The position numbers were made by a program, and so were the translations under genes. From positions 430,295 through 494,294 of the forward strand of contig NZ_BSNQ01000009.1 of assembly GCF_030160075.1 (NCBI RefSeq): a DNA stretch of 64,000 bases, read 5' to 3'. This stretch comes from Dyella lipolytica (GTDB taxonomy: Bacteria > Pseudomonadota > Gammaproteobacteria > Xanthomonadales > Rhodanobacteraceae). Of this stretch, positions 1 to 10,244 are shown piece after piece; positions within the stretch are counted from its first letter, which is position 1, and every line of letters begins with the position of its first letter. The notes below the pieces were generated by a model. It was given only the letters and a program-made list of their open reading frames with translations, ran no database searches and had not been told where the DNA came from.

Positions 1-1802
1 ACGATCGAACCGCTGAAATTGTCGTTGGTGGCGTTGTCGATCACCAACGTATGCGAGCCCAGTGTGACCACGCCGCTACCGGAAATGCCGGCGATGGTTG
101 CTGTACTACCGCTGGTGCCGCTGATATCGAAGGTGCCGCCATCGGACATTTCGGCACCTTGCAGATTGCCGTTGTTGCTCAGCGCCACTGTGCCCTGGTT
201 GATGGTGAATAGCCCACTGAATGTGGATAGATCACCGGCAAGTGTCAGTGAGCCCGTACCATCCTTGATCAATTGGCCCGTTCCGCTGATTGAGCCTGCA
301 AAGCTGCCTGCGGCGGTCTGATTGAAATCCGCCGACGGCGTTCCAATGCCATTGCTAACGAACGCCAGATTGCCACCGAAAGCGCTGCTGTTGCCGGTGA
401 GCTCGCCTTGCTGGATGGTCCAGTCGATGCCTGCGTTGCCAGTGCCCGTCAGCGTCCAATTGCTATTGCCAGTCTTCGTATTGCTGGCGAAGCCAACGAT
501 CAATCCCGCATTGATGGAGCCGTTGACGTCGCCGGCCAGCGTCAGTATGTCGCCGCCGTTGGTACTGCCGCTGATACTTTGGATGGCGCCGGTGAAGATA
601 GCGCCCGACAGGATCACCAACTGATTGCCGCCGCCAGAAAACAGCACTGAGTCTGCCTGCACGGTCCCGTTGCTGCCGCCGGCAATCGTGCCGTCGGTGA
701 CGACGGTAACGCCACCCCATCCGCGCACGCCGACACCCGGCGTGCCATCCTGCGCACTGGGGATGGGAGAAACGGTGCTGGCGTTGCCGCCAATGATCGT
801 GCCTGCGTTCTCAAGCGATGACCCCGCGCCTACGAGGTTGACGCCCGCGCCACCGCCGCCATAGCCGCCAGGCAGGTTCCCGCCATCCTGGTAAATCCCG
901 GGATTGCCGCCCAGGCCGCCGATGATCGAGCCAGTCGAATTGTTGGTGACAGCAGCACCGGCGCCGAGCACCAACAGACCATCGCCACCGCCGCCACCGC
1001 TGCCGGCATAGCCGCCATTGCCGCCTGCGCCGCCGGCACCACCCAGCAGTCTGCCGTTATTGATAAGGGAGACGCCGCCTGCACCCGACGCGATGATCAC
1101 ACCCGCGCCACCGCCGCCGCCGCCGCCTGGATCGCCGTTCGTGGCATTGCCATTGGACGCCGTGGCTGTTGCATCGCCGCCTCTGCCGCCAGCACCGCCA
1201 GCAAGCGTGGTCGTACTCCCCACGATCGGCGACGAATTGCCATCGTTGATATAAACGCCTGCACCGCCGCCGCCACCGCCGCCGCCAACAACACTTGATC
1301 CGGACTCTGCTTGGCCCGCGCCGCCGGTGCTCCCGGTAACGGAGCTAACGACACCCTGCGATCCGGTCGCACCCACGACGCCACCCGCGCCGCCGCTGGA
1401 AGTGATGTTGACCGAGCCGACGTTGAAGATCCCGTTCGCGCCATTGCCGCCCGTGCCGTTGGTGGCGGTGGTGCCCGCGCTTTCGCTGGTGTTGGGGTTC
1501 CAGACGATCGCATCGCCGCCTGTGCCGTTGCCTGCGCCGCCGGTCGGGCTGCGACCGGGACGCCCGCCAACGCCGCCCGCCGCGCCACATCCCGACGGAT
1601 CGGCAGGCGTGCAGGTCTGGCTCCATGCGGGCGCGCTTGCACATGCCAATGCCAAGGCGGCGATCGCCAAAGCGAGCGGATGGCGTCGCGGAGTGCGTGT
1701 GGCAGACGTACCGGAAGAAGAGCCTTGCGCATCTGCAAGTTCGGAAGCGACTTGCACTGCAGCCAACGACCGATTCCACACGAGTCGATAGACACGGTTC
1801 AT
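1..1802 (-). CDS. Autotransporter adhesin-like protein, N-terminal part with ESPR (partial, runs off window)
   Basis: The frame is open from an ATG at 1802 down to the window edge (600 codons seen). Residues 1-25 form an extended signal peptide region (MNRVYRLVWNRSLAAVQVAS..), followed by an Ala/Leu-rich hydrophobic core ending near AWSQ. The ESPR marks large type V-secreted proteins of proteobacteria and slows inner-membrane targeting. The mature part begins with a Cys pair and then about 300 residues very rich in Gly, Ala, Asn and Ser (runs of 5-8 Gly). It then changes to beta-helix repeats with the autotransporter-associated pattern (GTGQLIKDGTGSLTLAGD). The rest of the passenger and the beta-barrel should lie beyond base 1. 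It is likely a surface-exposed beta-helical adhesin or matrix protein. The 270 bp upstream (1803-2072) should hold its promoter; I recognised no clear -35/-10 there. The GGC-rich sequence gives long false frames on the other strand. Confidence 0.9.
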   Translation of the reverse strand, partial: MNRVYRLVWNRSLAAVQVASELADAQGSSSGTSATRTPRRHPLALAIAALALACASAPAWSQTCTPADPSGCGAAGGVGGRPGRSPTGGAGNGTGGDAIVWNPNTSESAGTTATNGTGGNGANGIFNVGSVNITSSGGAGGVVGATGSQGVVSSVTGSTGGAGQAESGSSVVGGGGGGGGAGVYINDGNSSPIVGSTTTLAGGAGGRGGDATATASNGNATNGDPGGGGGGGAGVIIASGAGGVSLINNGRLLGGAGGAGGNGGYAGSGGGGGDGLLVLGAGAAVTNNSTGSIIGGLGGNPGIYQDGGNLPGGYGGGGAGVNLVGAGSSLENAGTIIGGNASTVSPIPSAQDGTPGVGVRGWGGVTVVTDGTIAGGSNGTVQADSVLFSGGGNQLVILSGAIFTGAIQSISGSTNGGDILTLAGDVNGSINAGLIVGFASNTKTGNSNWTLTGTGNAGIDWTIQQGELTGNSSAFGGNLAFVSNGIGTPSADFNQTAAGSFAGSISGTGQLIKDGTGSLTLAGDLSTFSGLFTINQGTVALSNNGNLQGAEMSDGGTFDISGTSGSTATIAGISGSGVVTLGSHTLVIDNATNDNFSGSI

Positions 1803-2072
1803 GCGATTTTTCCCCTGTCGTGCACCGTGTCGCAGGAGCGGGATGCGATCGCGGCGTCAATCGGGCGGCTAAATACCGCCGGTGAAAGCCCCTATGCGCG
1901 GTGTCCTTGCGCGTAAACCGCCACCAGCGCATGCGCACGACTTGTCATATTGGGCCATGCGCTGACGCTATCCTGACGGATGTCGCACAGCGCATCAATA
2001 ACTTCTCGCGCAAAACGCGCTGAGCACGACGTTGACGCGGTCTTTACAGGCTGGACTTTGCGATAGCTCGAC

Positions 2073-2885
2073 TCAAACCACTTTCACGCCGCGGATATTG
2101 GCTTGCGCGTTCAACCAGAACGCATCGTTTTCGAAGCGCCGGAAGATATCCGGCGGCAACACCGTCGTGCGTTCCTGCGCCGCCACTTTCCTGCCGATCG
2201 CATGCAAGCCCGGCGTGCCGGCGCGCGCGTCGAATGCTTCAGCGTCGAAATGCACGTTGTCGAAATCGTGCTGGAACGGCGACTCTCCGACGAAGTCGTA
2301 AACCGCGGCCATGGCCTTGGCGGGGTCGCTCACCAACGTTTCATATTGCAGCAGCATCAGATGCTGCGCATGCTCGCCGTAAAACGCTTCCTTCAATGCG
2401 TTGTAGGCGTATCCCACCATGCCCTCGCCGTTGGCAAGGCCCTCGGCGCGGGTATACACGGTGCCACCGGTTTGAAAACTAAAAATGGAGGATGGGTGCA
2501 GCGCGTTGTTTCGCACGACTCTTTCTACGCTGTCGACAATCCATGACACATGCCGCACGCATGCAATCATTTTCAAGTCCGGAAAAAGCTCGCACAAGAC
2601 CGGCAGCTTGGCACACCACGCTCGGTTGGTATCGAAGACGACTTCGGCCGCGAACTCCTCACCGTAGTAATGCTCGAACAGACCGCGCAGCGTGCGCCTG
2701 CGCTGTGCATCGGTGATGAAGGTCGAGAACTCATTGCGATCGCTCATTTCACCCAGCATGGCATTGACCATGCCGAGAAGCGGGCTGCTCATGTTCGCGT
2801 GGAAGCGGGGATTCTGACGCAGCAGCGCCGCCAGCAAGGTGGAACCGGATCTCGGCAGGCCCGAGATGAAGTGGATGGATCGCAC
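2073..2885 (-). CDS. Sulfotransferase family protein
   Basis: The product has 270 residues. Its N-terminus contains the 5'-phosphosulfate-binding loop of PAPS-dependent sulfotransferases (SGLPRSGSTLLAALL, residues 8-22). A second family feature is the CVRHVSWIVDSVER segment near residue 108, which resembles the 3'-phosphate-binding region. The length fits a single sulfotransferase domain. No signal peptide or membrane segment is visible, so a cytoplasmic enzyme is expected; the acceptor cannot be read from sequence. The start is GTG at 2885, preceded by AGGGGA at good spacing. It stands alone on the minus strand between the autotransporter and a TPR protein; nothing ties it to either. Confidence 0.8.
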   Translation of the reverse strand: MRSIHFISGLPRSGSTLLAALLRQNPRFHANMSSPLLGMVNAMLGEMSDRNEFSTFITDAQRRRTLRGLFEHYYGEEFAAEVVFDTNRAWCAKLPVLCELFPDLKMIACVRHVSWIVDSVERVVRNNALHPSSIFSFQTGGTVYTRAEGLANGEGMVGYAYNALKEAFYGEHAQHLMLLQYETLVSDPAKAMAAVYDFVGESPFQHDFDNVHFDAEAFDARAGTPGLHAIGRKVAAQERTTVLPPDIFRRFENDAFWLNAQANIRGVKVV

Positions 2886-2995
2886 CTGTTTCCCCTTTCG
2901 GCGCCGACTTTCGGACAGTCTGAAGGCGCGATTATGTGCACTTATCGGCAGCTAGTTCCAGGCCACTATTGCATTACCGCTTGCTTGGATAGCAA

Positions 2996-3736
2996 TCACT
3001 TCCCCGCCTTCGCCTGCAGCCCCCTGACGTAATCAAGCTCGCCGATCGACCTCTGATCTCCCGGGCTGATGCTGAGGCAGGCGTTGTACTTCTGTACCGC
3101 CTCGTCGAACTTATGAAGCTCGACCAGCACGTAGCCTTGGCCACGCAAGGCGTGGCAGCGGAGCGTGATCTTTTGCTCGGGCGGCGCAAATTCGGCGGCG
3201 CCATCCGCACTCTGAAACGTATCGAGCGCGCTTGACCAGTTCTTTTCGTTTTCGTAGACATTCCCAAGCTCGGAGAGAAATTGAGAATTGGAAGGCGAGA
3301 GCGCCAGCGCTTGCTTAAGGCTTGCCTCGGCATGAACCAGGTCGCCCATGGAGCCATACGCGTAGCCACGAAGGTAATAAGCCATCGCCCAATCGGGCTT
3401 GCTCAACACCACCGAACCTTGATGGTTACTGGAAGCGATACCCGAATAGAACAGCGCCTCCGTCAGTGTTTCGGCGCAATAGACTTGCCTCTTGCTATGG
3501 GCGTAGGCCGTTTCGTAGGTGTGGATGACCTGCGCAAGCGGTCCGTTGATGGCATCGGCATTCATGCCCGCCTTGATCTGGGCCATGGCCTGCTGCAGAA
3601 GCTGCTCCTGGGCGGCATCGTCAATCGGCGAACCGGCCGATGTTTCAGACCGTGGCGCCGCTGGCGCGGCGTGCTGTGCATATGCCAAGTTGATAGAAAG
3701 AAAAAATAGAACTATTGCCAAGCCAAGCGTCTTCAT
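2996..3736 (-). CDS. Exported TPR-repeat protein
   Basis: The product has 246 residues. The start is the ATG at 3736, which has an AGGGGAC ribosome-binding site and opens a clear signal peptide (MKTLGLAIVLFFLSINLAYA-Q). An in-frame extension to 3766 lacks these features. The mature protein has at least two tetratricopeptide repeats: one around WAMAYYLRGYAYGSMGDLVHAE..ALALSPSN, and one around GQGYVLVELHKFDEAVQKYNACLSISPGD. It is predicted to be a periplasmic helical scaffold; the partner is unknown. Base composition is lower in GC than the core genes further right. Confidence 0.75.
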   Translation of the reverse strand: MKTLGLAIVLFFLSINLAYAQHAAPAAPRSETSAGSPIDDAAQEQLLQQAMAQIKAGMNADAINGPLAQVIHTYETAYAHSKRQVYCAETLTEALFYSGIASSNHQGSVVLSKPDWAMAYYLRGYAYGSMGDLVHAEASLKQALALSPSNSQFLSELGNVYENEKNWSSALDTFQSADGAAEFAPPEQKITLRCHALRGQGYVLVELHKFDEAVQKYNACLSISPGDQRSIGELDYVRGLQAKAGK

Positions 3737-3954
3737 CCGTGTCCCCTGTAGCAGCCGGTCGTTCAACCATGGATTGCATCACTCTTTCTAGAGACGTCTT
3801 CTTTGGTTTGAAAGATGACACTCGATTCTACATATACATATAGCCAGTCGCGGTGTCGGGATTCACTATGAAATAGTCCACGGCAAAAGGGCGGCCAAGG
3901 CAAATCCGGTCGCCCATACAACGTGCGAACCGACCAGGAGCAAGAAAGTAAACG

Positions 3955-6240
<2,286 letters not shown>

Positions 6241-6507
6241 GACGCCATCTCGCTGTAGCGCTAGTGGTGCGCCTGATTATCGCCCGACTATGTGCCAGGC
6301 ACGTGGCTTGCGCCGCCCGAGCTGCGGTGTCTGTTCCGGTAACGATCCGTCGCGCAGCACCTCGCCGAACTATCTTCCTCTGGACTGGCATTGTCCAGAT
6401 GAAAGCGGAGAGGCGGAATGTTCACGCATCAGGCTTTCGGGAATTCTGAAGCAAGCGGCTACCGTGACGTAGCAGCGTCGACCCACGCCGATCTTCGGAC
6501 TTTTCCC

Positions 6508-6546
6508 AAAAAAAGCCGACACACTGTTCTCACTCAATGTGCCGGC
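6508..6546 (-). terminator. Rho-independent terminator after the small minus-strand gene
   Basis: Read on the minus strand, the inverted repeat GCCGGCACA / TGTGTCGGC (one mismatch, 14-nt loop) is followed at once by seven T. It lies 26 bp past the stop of the gene ending at 6573, which supports that gene being transcribed. Confidence 0.75.
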
Positions 6547-6572
6547 AAGGCCATCACACGGACACGCGCGAT
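6547..6572. other. Rest of the 6241-6572 gap
   Basis: The 332-bp gap 6241-6572 contains the terminator at 6508-6546 and should hold the promoter of the ydeP-like gene near 6250-6400. I see no further gene or recognisable site in it. Confidence 0.4.
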
Positions 6573-6905
6573 TTATCCACCCAGCTCAGGGGTCAGCGTG
6601 TCGACGTAGTGATGCAGGAAGTAGATGGCGGCGTTCAGGCCGTTGAGTTGTACTGGATTGAGCGGCAAAAAACCGCTGCTTTCGCCGTTTTCTTGCTCTC
6701 GCTTGAAGGCGCTGTGCTTCTCCAAGATGCCTTCAATCACCGCCACGGCGAGTGCGGTGCCGGCCATGCGTGCAGCGTTGGTCAACCGCCTTTCCCGCTC
6801 CAAACTCAGTGGAAAGAGCGTGCCGTCGACCGATGAAGTGGATTTCGATTTCGGTTCGTTGCGAACCAAAAGGTGTGCGTGTGCCGTATGATCCCTGAAG
6901 GCCAT
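6573..6905 (-). CDS. Hypothetical protein, 110 aa
   Basis: I do not recognise a family. The protein has no signal peptide. It has a central Ala-rich helix (NAARMAGTALAVAVIEGILEK) and a C-terminal part ending in NGLNAAIYFLHHYVDTLTPELGG, and is probably a small soluble helical protein. The start is the ATG at 6905; two codons further up is only a TTG, and the ribosome-binding site is weak. A good intrinsic terminator directly downstream and a REP-like hairpin just upstream suggest it is a real single-gene unit. No link to neighbours can be shown. Confidence 0.55.
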   Translation of the reverse strand: MAFRDHTAHAHLLVRNEPKSKSTSSVDGTLFPLSLERERRLTNAARMAGTALAVAVIEGILEKHSAFKREQENGESSGFLPLNPVQLNGLNAAIYFLHHYVDTLTPELGG

Positions 6906-6936
6906 GATCAACTCGCTATTAGTTGGTTGTGGTTTA

Positions 6937-6970
6937 GCGGGTCGTGGGAGCTACTACTCCTGCGACCCGC
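6937..6970. repeat. REP-like hairpin (GCGGGTCG..CGACCCGC)
   Basis: The arms GCGGGTCG (6937-6944) and CGACCCGC (6963-6970) continue inward through two wobble pairs into GGAG/CTCC, giving a stem of about 14 bp with a 6-nt loop. The core TGGGAG..CTCCTG resembles extragenic palindromes dispersed in pseudomonads and xanthomonads. The rest of the 6906-7295 gap shows nothing else I can identify. It must hold the start signals of the divergent genes on either side. Confidence 0.6.
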
Positions 6971-7295
6971 GCTTCTCCAAGCATTGCTGCATGGGTCATC
7001 GGCGTTTCCGCATTCGCGAAGTGCGCCGGTGACTATGCGACCGTAACAAGTGATGTCACGGGTGTATGTAGGAAATGTATGCCGCGTGTTGTGCGTGTCG
7101 TTTAGTGCCAATAGCGCATCTCAACATGCTTGCCCGACGCATTCCAACCGCGCTCGCACAGCAACTCCATGGCTGCGAGTACTGACAACGCGTGAGCGGC
7201 CAGTACAAGCCAAAGTCATACGACTTGGAACTTTGGGCAGTCTCCCTATGTCTGTTGCTGGTGGCCTGACAACCGCCACCCAACAGGGGATAAGA

Positions 7296-7802
7296 ATGAA
7301 AAGGCTTGCTCTTCTTGCGCTGTTTATAGCTGCTGGAAATGCTTTCGCTTTCCAGCAGTCAACGGCGCCCACACACACGCATCATGAATCCCAGTCCGGC
7401 GTTTCAGAGTTGCGTGACTTCTGGAATCACTATCAGGAAGCCGTCAAGCAGAAGGATGCGAAGACGTTACTCGGTTCATATCTAAACGATTCGATACCCG
7501 TGATTGGGGGCATCGCTCCTAAGTCCTACGCGATCATCGTTGCTGCAAACAAGCAACCTATTCCCCGCGTCCTGACATCGACGGGCAAAGACAATGCGAC
7601 GGGCGAGACGAAATTGCCACCCGATGCAACAAGCAATCTGCAAATCCAAACCGACGGCGAAGTTGGCACCGTCTCCTGGGACTACGCCGCCACCGTGGGT
7701 CACGGCCAAATCACATGGACGGTAGTGCGTACGAATGACGGGTGGAAGATCTCGTCGATTGTCTACTCTATCAACGTGCCTGCTGCTGACAAAGCGGCGT
7801 AG
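7296..7802 (+). CDS. Exported NTF2/SnoaL-like protein
   Basis: The product has 168 residues. The start chosen is the ATG at 7296, preceded by CAGGGGAT at about 6 nt. It opens a signal peptide (MKRLALLALFIAAGNAFA). Upstream in-frame starts have neither. The mature part begins with a short His-rich stretch (THTHHE). It then has the pattern of the SnoaL/NTF2 fold: a helix LRDFWNHYQEAVKQKDAKTL and the C-terminal strands GQITWTVVRTNDGWKISSIVYS. Such small alpha+beta barrels bind ligands or act as scaffolds; no catalytic residues are evident. It is likely periplasmic. A hairpin follows the stop. Confidence 0.7.
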   Translation: MKRLALLALFIAAGNAFAFQQSTAPTHTHHESQSGVSELRDFWNHYQEAVKQKDAKTLLGSYLNDSIPVIGGIAPKSYAIIVAANKQPIPRVLTSTGKDNATGETKLPPDATSNLQIQTDGEVGTVSWDYAATVGHGQITWTVVRTNDGWKISSIVYSINVPAADKAA

Positions 7803-7811
7803 CAAAGAAAA

Positions 7812-7853
7812 GGAGGCAGAGTGCTTTTCTGCTAGAAAAGCACCCTGCCCTCC
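7812..7853 (+). terminator. Hairpin terminator after the NTF2-like gene
   Basis: GGAGGCAGAGTGCTTTTC and GAAAAGCACCCTGCCCTCC can pair around a short loop, 10 bp past the stop at 7802. The T-tract is poor (CTATTTC), so termination strength is uncertain. Confidence 0.55.
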
Positions 7854-7978
7854 CTATTTCCGACCATATATTTCGCTCTAGTAGGAATCGTTGTTGACGC
7901 GTTCCGTACCCTGTCCGACACTTCCCTAGGATTCGTTTGCATGCTTTGGCGACCTTCCTACCTAAGGAAATCAAACTC

Positions 7979-8524
7979 ATGCGCTTTTCGATATCTCAGC
8001 GCGCCACTTTGAAACGTGGTTTGCGCACCTTTATGCCCACCGTGTTGGTAGTTGCAGCAAGCACCGTCAGCGTCTGTTCGCAGGTTATGGCCGCCGAACC
8101 GACCAGAGACGCGCTTATCCATGCCGCCGAAGTGGCGTACTTGAAGAGCGCGGTGTTCACGCCCGATTCGCCGATGATGGACGCCATGCTCGCGCCCGCA
8201 AAATCCGCCAACCCGGATGTATCGGCCGACATTTGGGCTGCTGTCAAAGCCGACACAGGATCGGCGATTACATCGGTGATGTTCGGTCCGGGAAGCGCCG
8301 TCGAAACGACCATGCACCAATCGCTCGACAAACTTTCCAATGCGGAGCTGCAGCACCTGACCGTACTACTGTCAGATCCGGTGATGCTGAAGTTTCAGCA
8401 GCTGATGGCCGACCCTTCGACGCAACGCGACCTCATGCAGGGCTTAATGGGCAGCACGGCAAAGATGCAGGCTGCTGTAAATGGCGTGCTGGTGCGGCAT
8501 GGCCTAAAGGTGCCGAGTCCATAG
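7979..8524 (+). CDS. Exported helical protein, DUF2059-like (uncertain)
   Basis: The product has 181 residues from the ATG at 7979, which follows TAAGGA. A twin-charged start and a hydrophobic segment (PTVLVVAASTVSVCSQVMAAE) look like a signal peptide cut near MAA-E. The mature part is all-helical in pattern, with AAEVAYLKSA early and LDKLSNAELQHLTVLLSDPVMLKFQQLM later. It ends in a helix containing AVNGVLVRHGLK. The arrangement recalls DUF2059 periplasmic proteins, but I cannot confirm that. No function can be given, and it has no operon partner. Confidence 0.6.
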   Translation: MRFSISQRATLKRGLRTFMPTVLVVAASTVSVCSQVMAAEPTRDALIHAAEVAYLKSAVFTPDSPMMDAMLAPAKSANPDVSADIWAAVKADTGSAITSVMFGPGSAVETTMHQSLDKLSNAELQHLTVLLSDPVMLKFQQLMADPSTQRDLMQGLMGSTAKMQAAVNGVLVRHGLKVPSP

Positions 8525-8554
8525 GGACAAGTGGGTTGCCGCCAGGTGATGCAT

Positions 8555-9214
8555 TTATTTTTGTTGCCGGGTGATATTCGTACACGAAAGCGTCCTCAGC
8601 GCTCCACTTTTGTCGAGCAAATGACATTCTGGGGAAGCTGGCGAGAAAAAATCGCGCTTGGTTCGTAGCCCTGGTTGCACGGTAAACACCAGATCATCTT
8701 TGGCCGTCCAAAGGATGTCGCTTGGCGCCCCTTGCAGTCTGTAAAGGAGAGTGGCGCCAGGAAGCTGATCCTTGCCTGGGCTGACCATGTAAATGGCTCC
8801 GGTACTCATCCCAAGGTGACTCAGACCAGTGAACACAACGACGCCGAATGGCATGGGGACAATGCCAAGGACGTTGTCCTCCAGCAAACGGTGGATTACT
8901 CCATCCTTGTCCCGGTAGACCAGCTCACCACCCCATTCGCCACGATTCCCACCCAGAAGCTGTCCCCCATAGACAGAAAGGATGTATTTGGGAGCGACGC
9001 TGATGGTCTTCACGTGTTTGCCGTCTTCGCCGTAGCCAACGACCTGTGTCTGGTAGATCAACGATGAGTTGTCACCCGACAATAGCGCACGCTTATTCGG
9101 CCAACGAGATTCCTCGACAGCCGATCCTTTTACCAAAACCTTATGGTCAAACAGGTTGCTATACGACTGACAACCGCAAAAAACCATCACCAGAGCAACA
9201 AGCATCCAGCGCAT
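8555..9214 (-). CDS. Putative lipoprotein of unknown function
   Basis: The product has 219 residues from the ATG at 9214. A longer frame to 9277 uses TTG and has no signal. The N-terminus MRWMLVALVMVFCGC fits a lipoprotein signal with a slightly atypical lipobox (FCG-C). The rest is beta-rich with several Gly/Tyr strands (YILSVYGGQLLGGNRGEWGG, FGVVVFTGLSHLGMSTGAIY). A late Cys pair lies in SPECHLLDKSGALRTLSC. I do not recognise the family. A palindromic repeat (9305-9346) separates it from the membrane protein upstream. Confidence 0.6.
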   Translation of the reverse strand: MRWMLVALVMVFCGCQSYSNLFDHKVLVKGSAVEESRWPNKRALLSGDNSSLIYQTQVVGYGEDGKHVKTISVAPKYILSVYGGQLLGGNRGEWGGELVYRDKDGVIHRLLEDNVLGIVPMPFGVVVFTGLSHLGMSTGAIYMVSPGKDQLPGATLLYRLQGAPSDILWTAKDDLVFTVQPGLRTKRDFFSPASPECHLLDKSGALRTLSCTNITRQQK

Positions 9215-9304
9215 AAGTCGGTTTCCATCCCAAGGCAGGCACAAGCCCAGCAACCCAAACGGATGCCGCTCTCTCAATCACGTCTTCGATAATTCCGTAA
9301 TTAA

Positions 9305-9346
9305 GGGGTCAAAGACATTTACTCAAACCAAAATGTCTCTGACCCC
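9305..9346. repeat. Palindromic element with GGGGTCA ends
   Basis: The arms GGGGTCAAAGACATTT (9305-9320) and AAATGTCTCTGACCCC (9331-9346) match over 15 of 16 positions around a 10-nt loop. Elements with GGGGTCAGAGACATTT ends are, as I recall, dispersed in xanthomonad genomes as REP/MITE-like units. It begins 8 bp after the stop of the minus-strand gene ending at 9354 and could also act as its terminator. Confidence 0.7.
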
Positions 9347-9353
9347 GGCAGCC

Positions 9354-9737
9354 TTAGCGCGACGCGCCGAGCAACCCGACTTTGTAACCCGCCTCACGCA
9401 GGCGACTGGTGGCTTTCATGCTCAGCACCAGCATGATGATCAGGTTGATCAGCGGAATGAAGCATCCAATGATCAGCAAGACCTTCGATCCCGTGGAATA
9501 GCCTAGGCCTGAACTCAAACGAAGAATGCCGATGATCGCCATCACCAGGGCGGCGATGCTGACCAGTGACATCAGCAATACGCCGAACGCGTGCTGGCCC
9601 GCGATGGCTACGAAATTCAAAAGAATCGAATAAATAATCAGCTTCTGGCCGCTGGCCGCCTGATCGAGATCGGCGTAATCGAATTGATCGTTGTCGACGT
9701 CTGACTTCGGTGCATCGTACGGATTGTTGGTGCCCAT
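9354..9737 (-). CDS. Small integral membrane protein
   Basis: The product has 127 residues. The ATG at 9737 is preceded by AAGGGGGA. A polar N-terminus of about 30 residues starts with NPYDAPKSDV, a motif typical of several small membrane proteins with N-terminal 'NPYxAP' signatures. Three hydrophobic segments follow: LIIYSILLNFVAIAG, VLLMSLVSIAALVMAIIGIL and VLLIIGCFIPLINLIIMLVL. The positively charged C-terminus (KATSRLREAGYKVG) suggests a cytoplasmic end. Function is unknown, and it appears monocistronic. Confidence 0.7.
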   Translation of the reverse strand: MGTNNPYDAPKSDVDNDQFDYADLDQAASGQKLIIYSILLNFVAIAGQHAFGVLLMSLVSIAALVMAIIGILRLSSGLGYSTGSKVLLIIGCFIPLINLIIMLVLSMKATSRLREAGYKVGLLGASR

Positions 9738-10244
9738 GTTTTCCCCCTTTCATGCGCTTGAGATCTACCGACCTACGACAGGACGGTAGGCTTTTGGATC
9801 ATGCAATGAAGGGCGGCATCGCTGCCGCCCTTTGGGTGTGGCAAGCAAGAAAAGATGCAAACGCCAAACCCTTCAAATCTATGAATTAGGAATACGCCCC
9901 CGAGGAATTGATGCTAGGCGAATGCGAGAAAAGCTGCAAACAGCCGATCTCCGGGCAGCATTCGCTCGCAACGCGCGGGCTATGCCATTGACGGCATGGC
10001 ACTTTTTTATCCTGCCCGGGCTTCGTTCGATCTCTTGTAACTCGCGTGACTTTTATACATACGCAGTCAACCTCGTACAAGCGAGAAAGACTGCGCTGCG
10101 CTAGCTTCGGTCTCAACGTAAACATCGCGAAGCCGTTTGACGCATGGGTCCGTAGGAAGCGTTTTTGAATCAAAAAAATGGCCTTGGCCAGAACGAATCT
10201 ATGGCGCCGAGGCACGTGTCCGCAGACCACTGAAGGAGTAGCCC
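9738..10244. other. 507-bp gap without a convincing gene
   Basis: A GC-rich hairpin lies at 9809-9833 (AAGGGCGGCA..TGCCGCCCTTT). The rest has mixed composition with an AT-richer stretch near 10010-10075. A 90-codon frame from 9832 to 10104 has no family signal and no good ribosome-binding site, so I do not call it. The promoter of the operon starting at 10245 should lie in the last 200 bp. Confidence 0.5.

Noticed and set aside
19-864. Three tandem plus-strand frames of 79-100 codons
   Set aside because: They are antisense to the Gly-rich autotransporter and translate to Pro/Leu/Val low complexity.
9832-10104. 90-codon plus-strand frame before the FAH gene
   Set aside because: No ribosome-binding site, no recognisable fold, and mixed composition; left as an unassigned gap.
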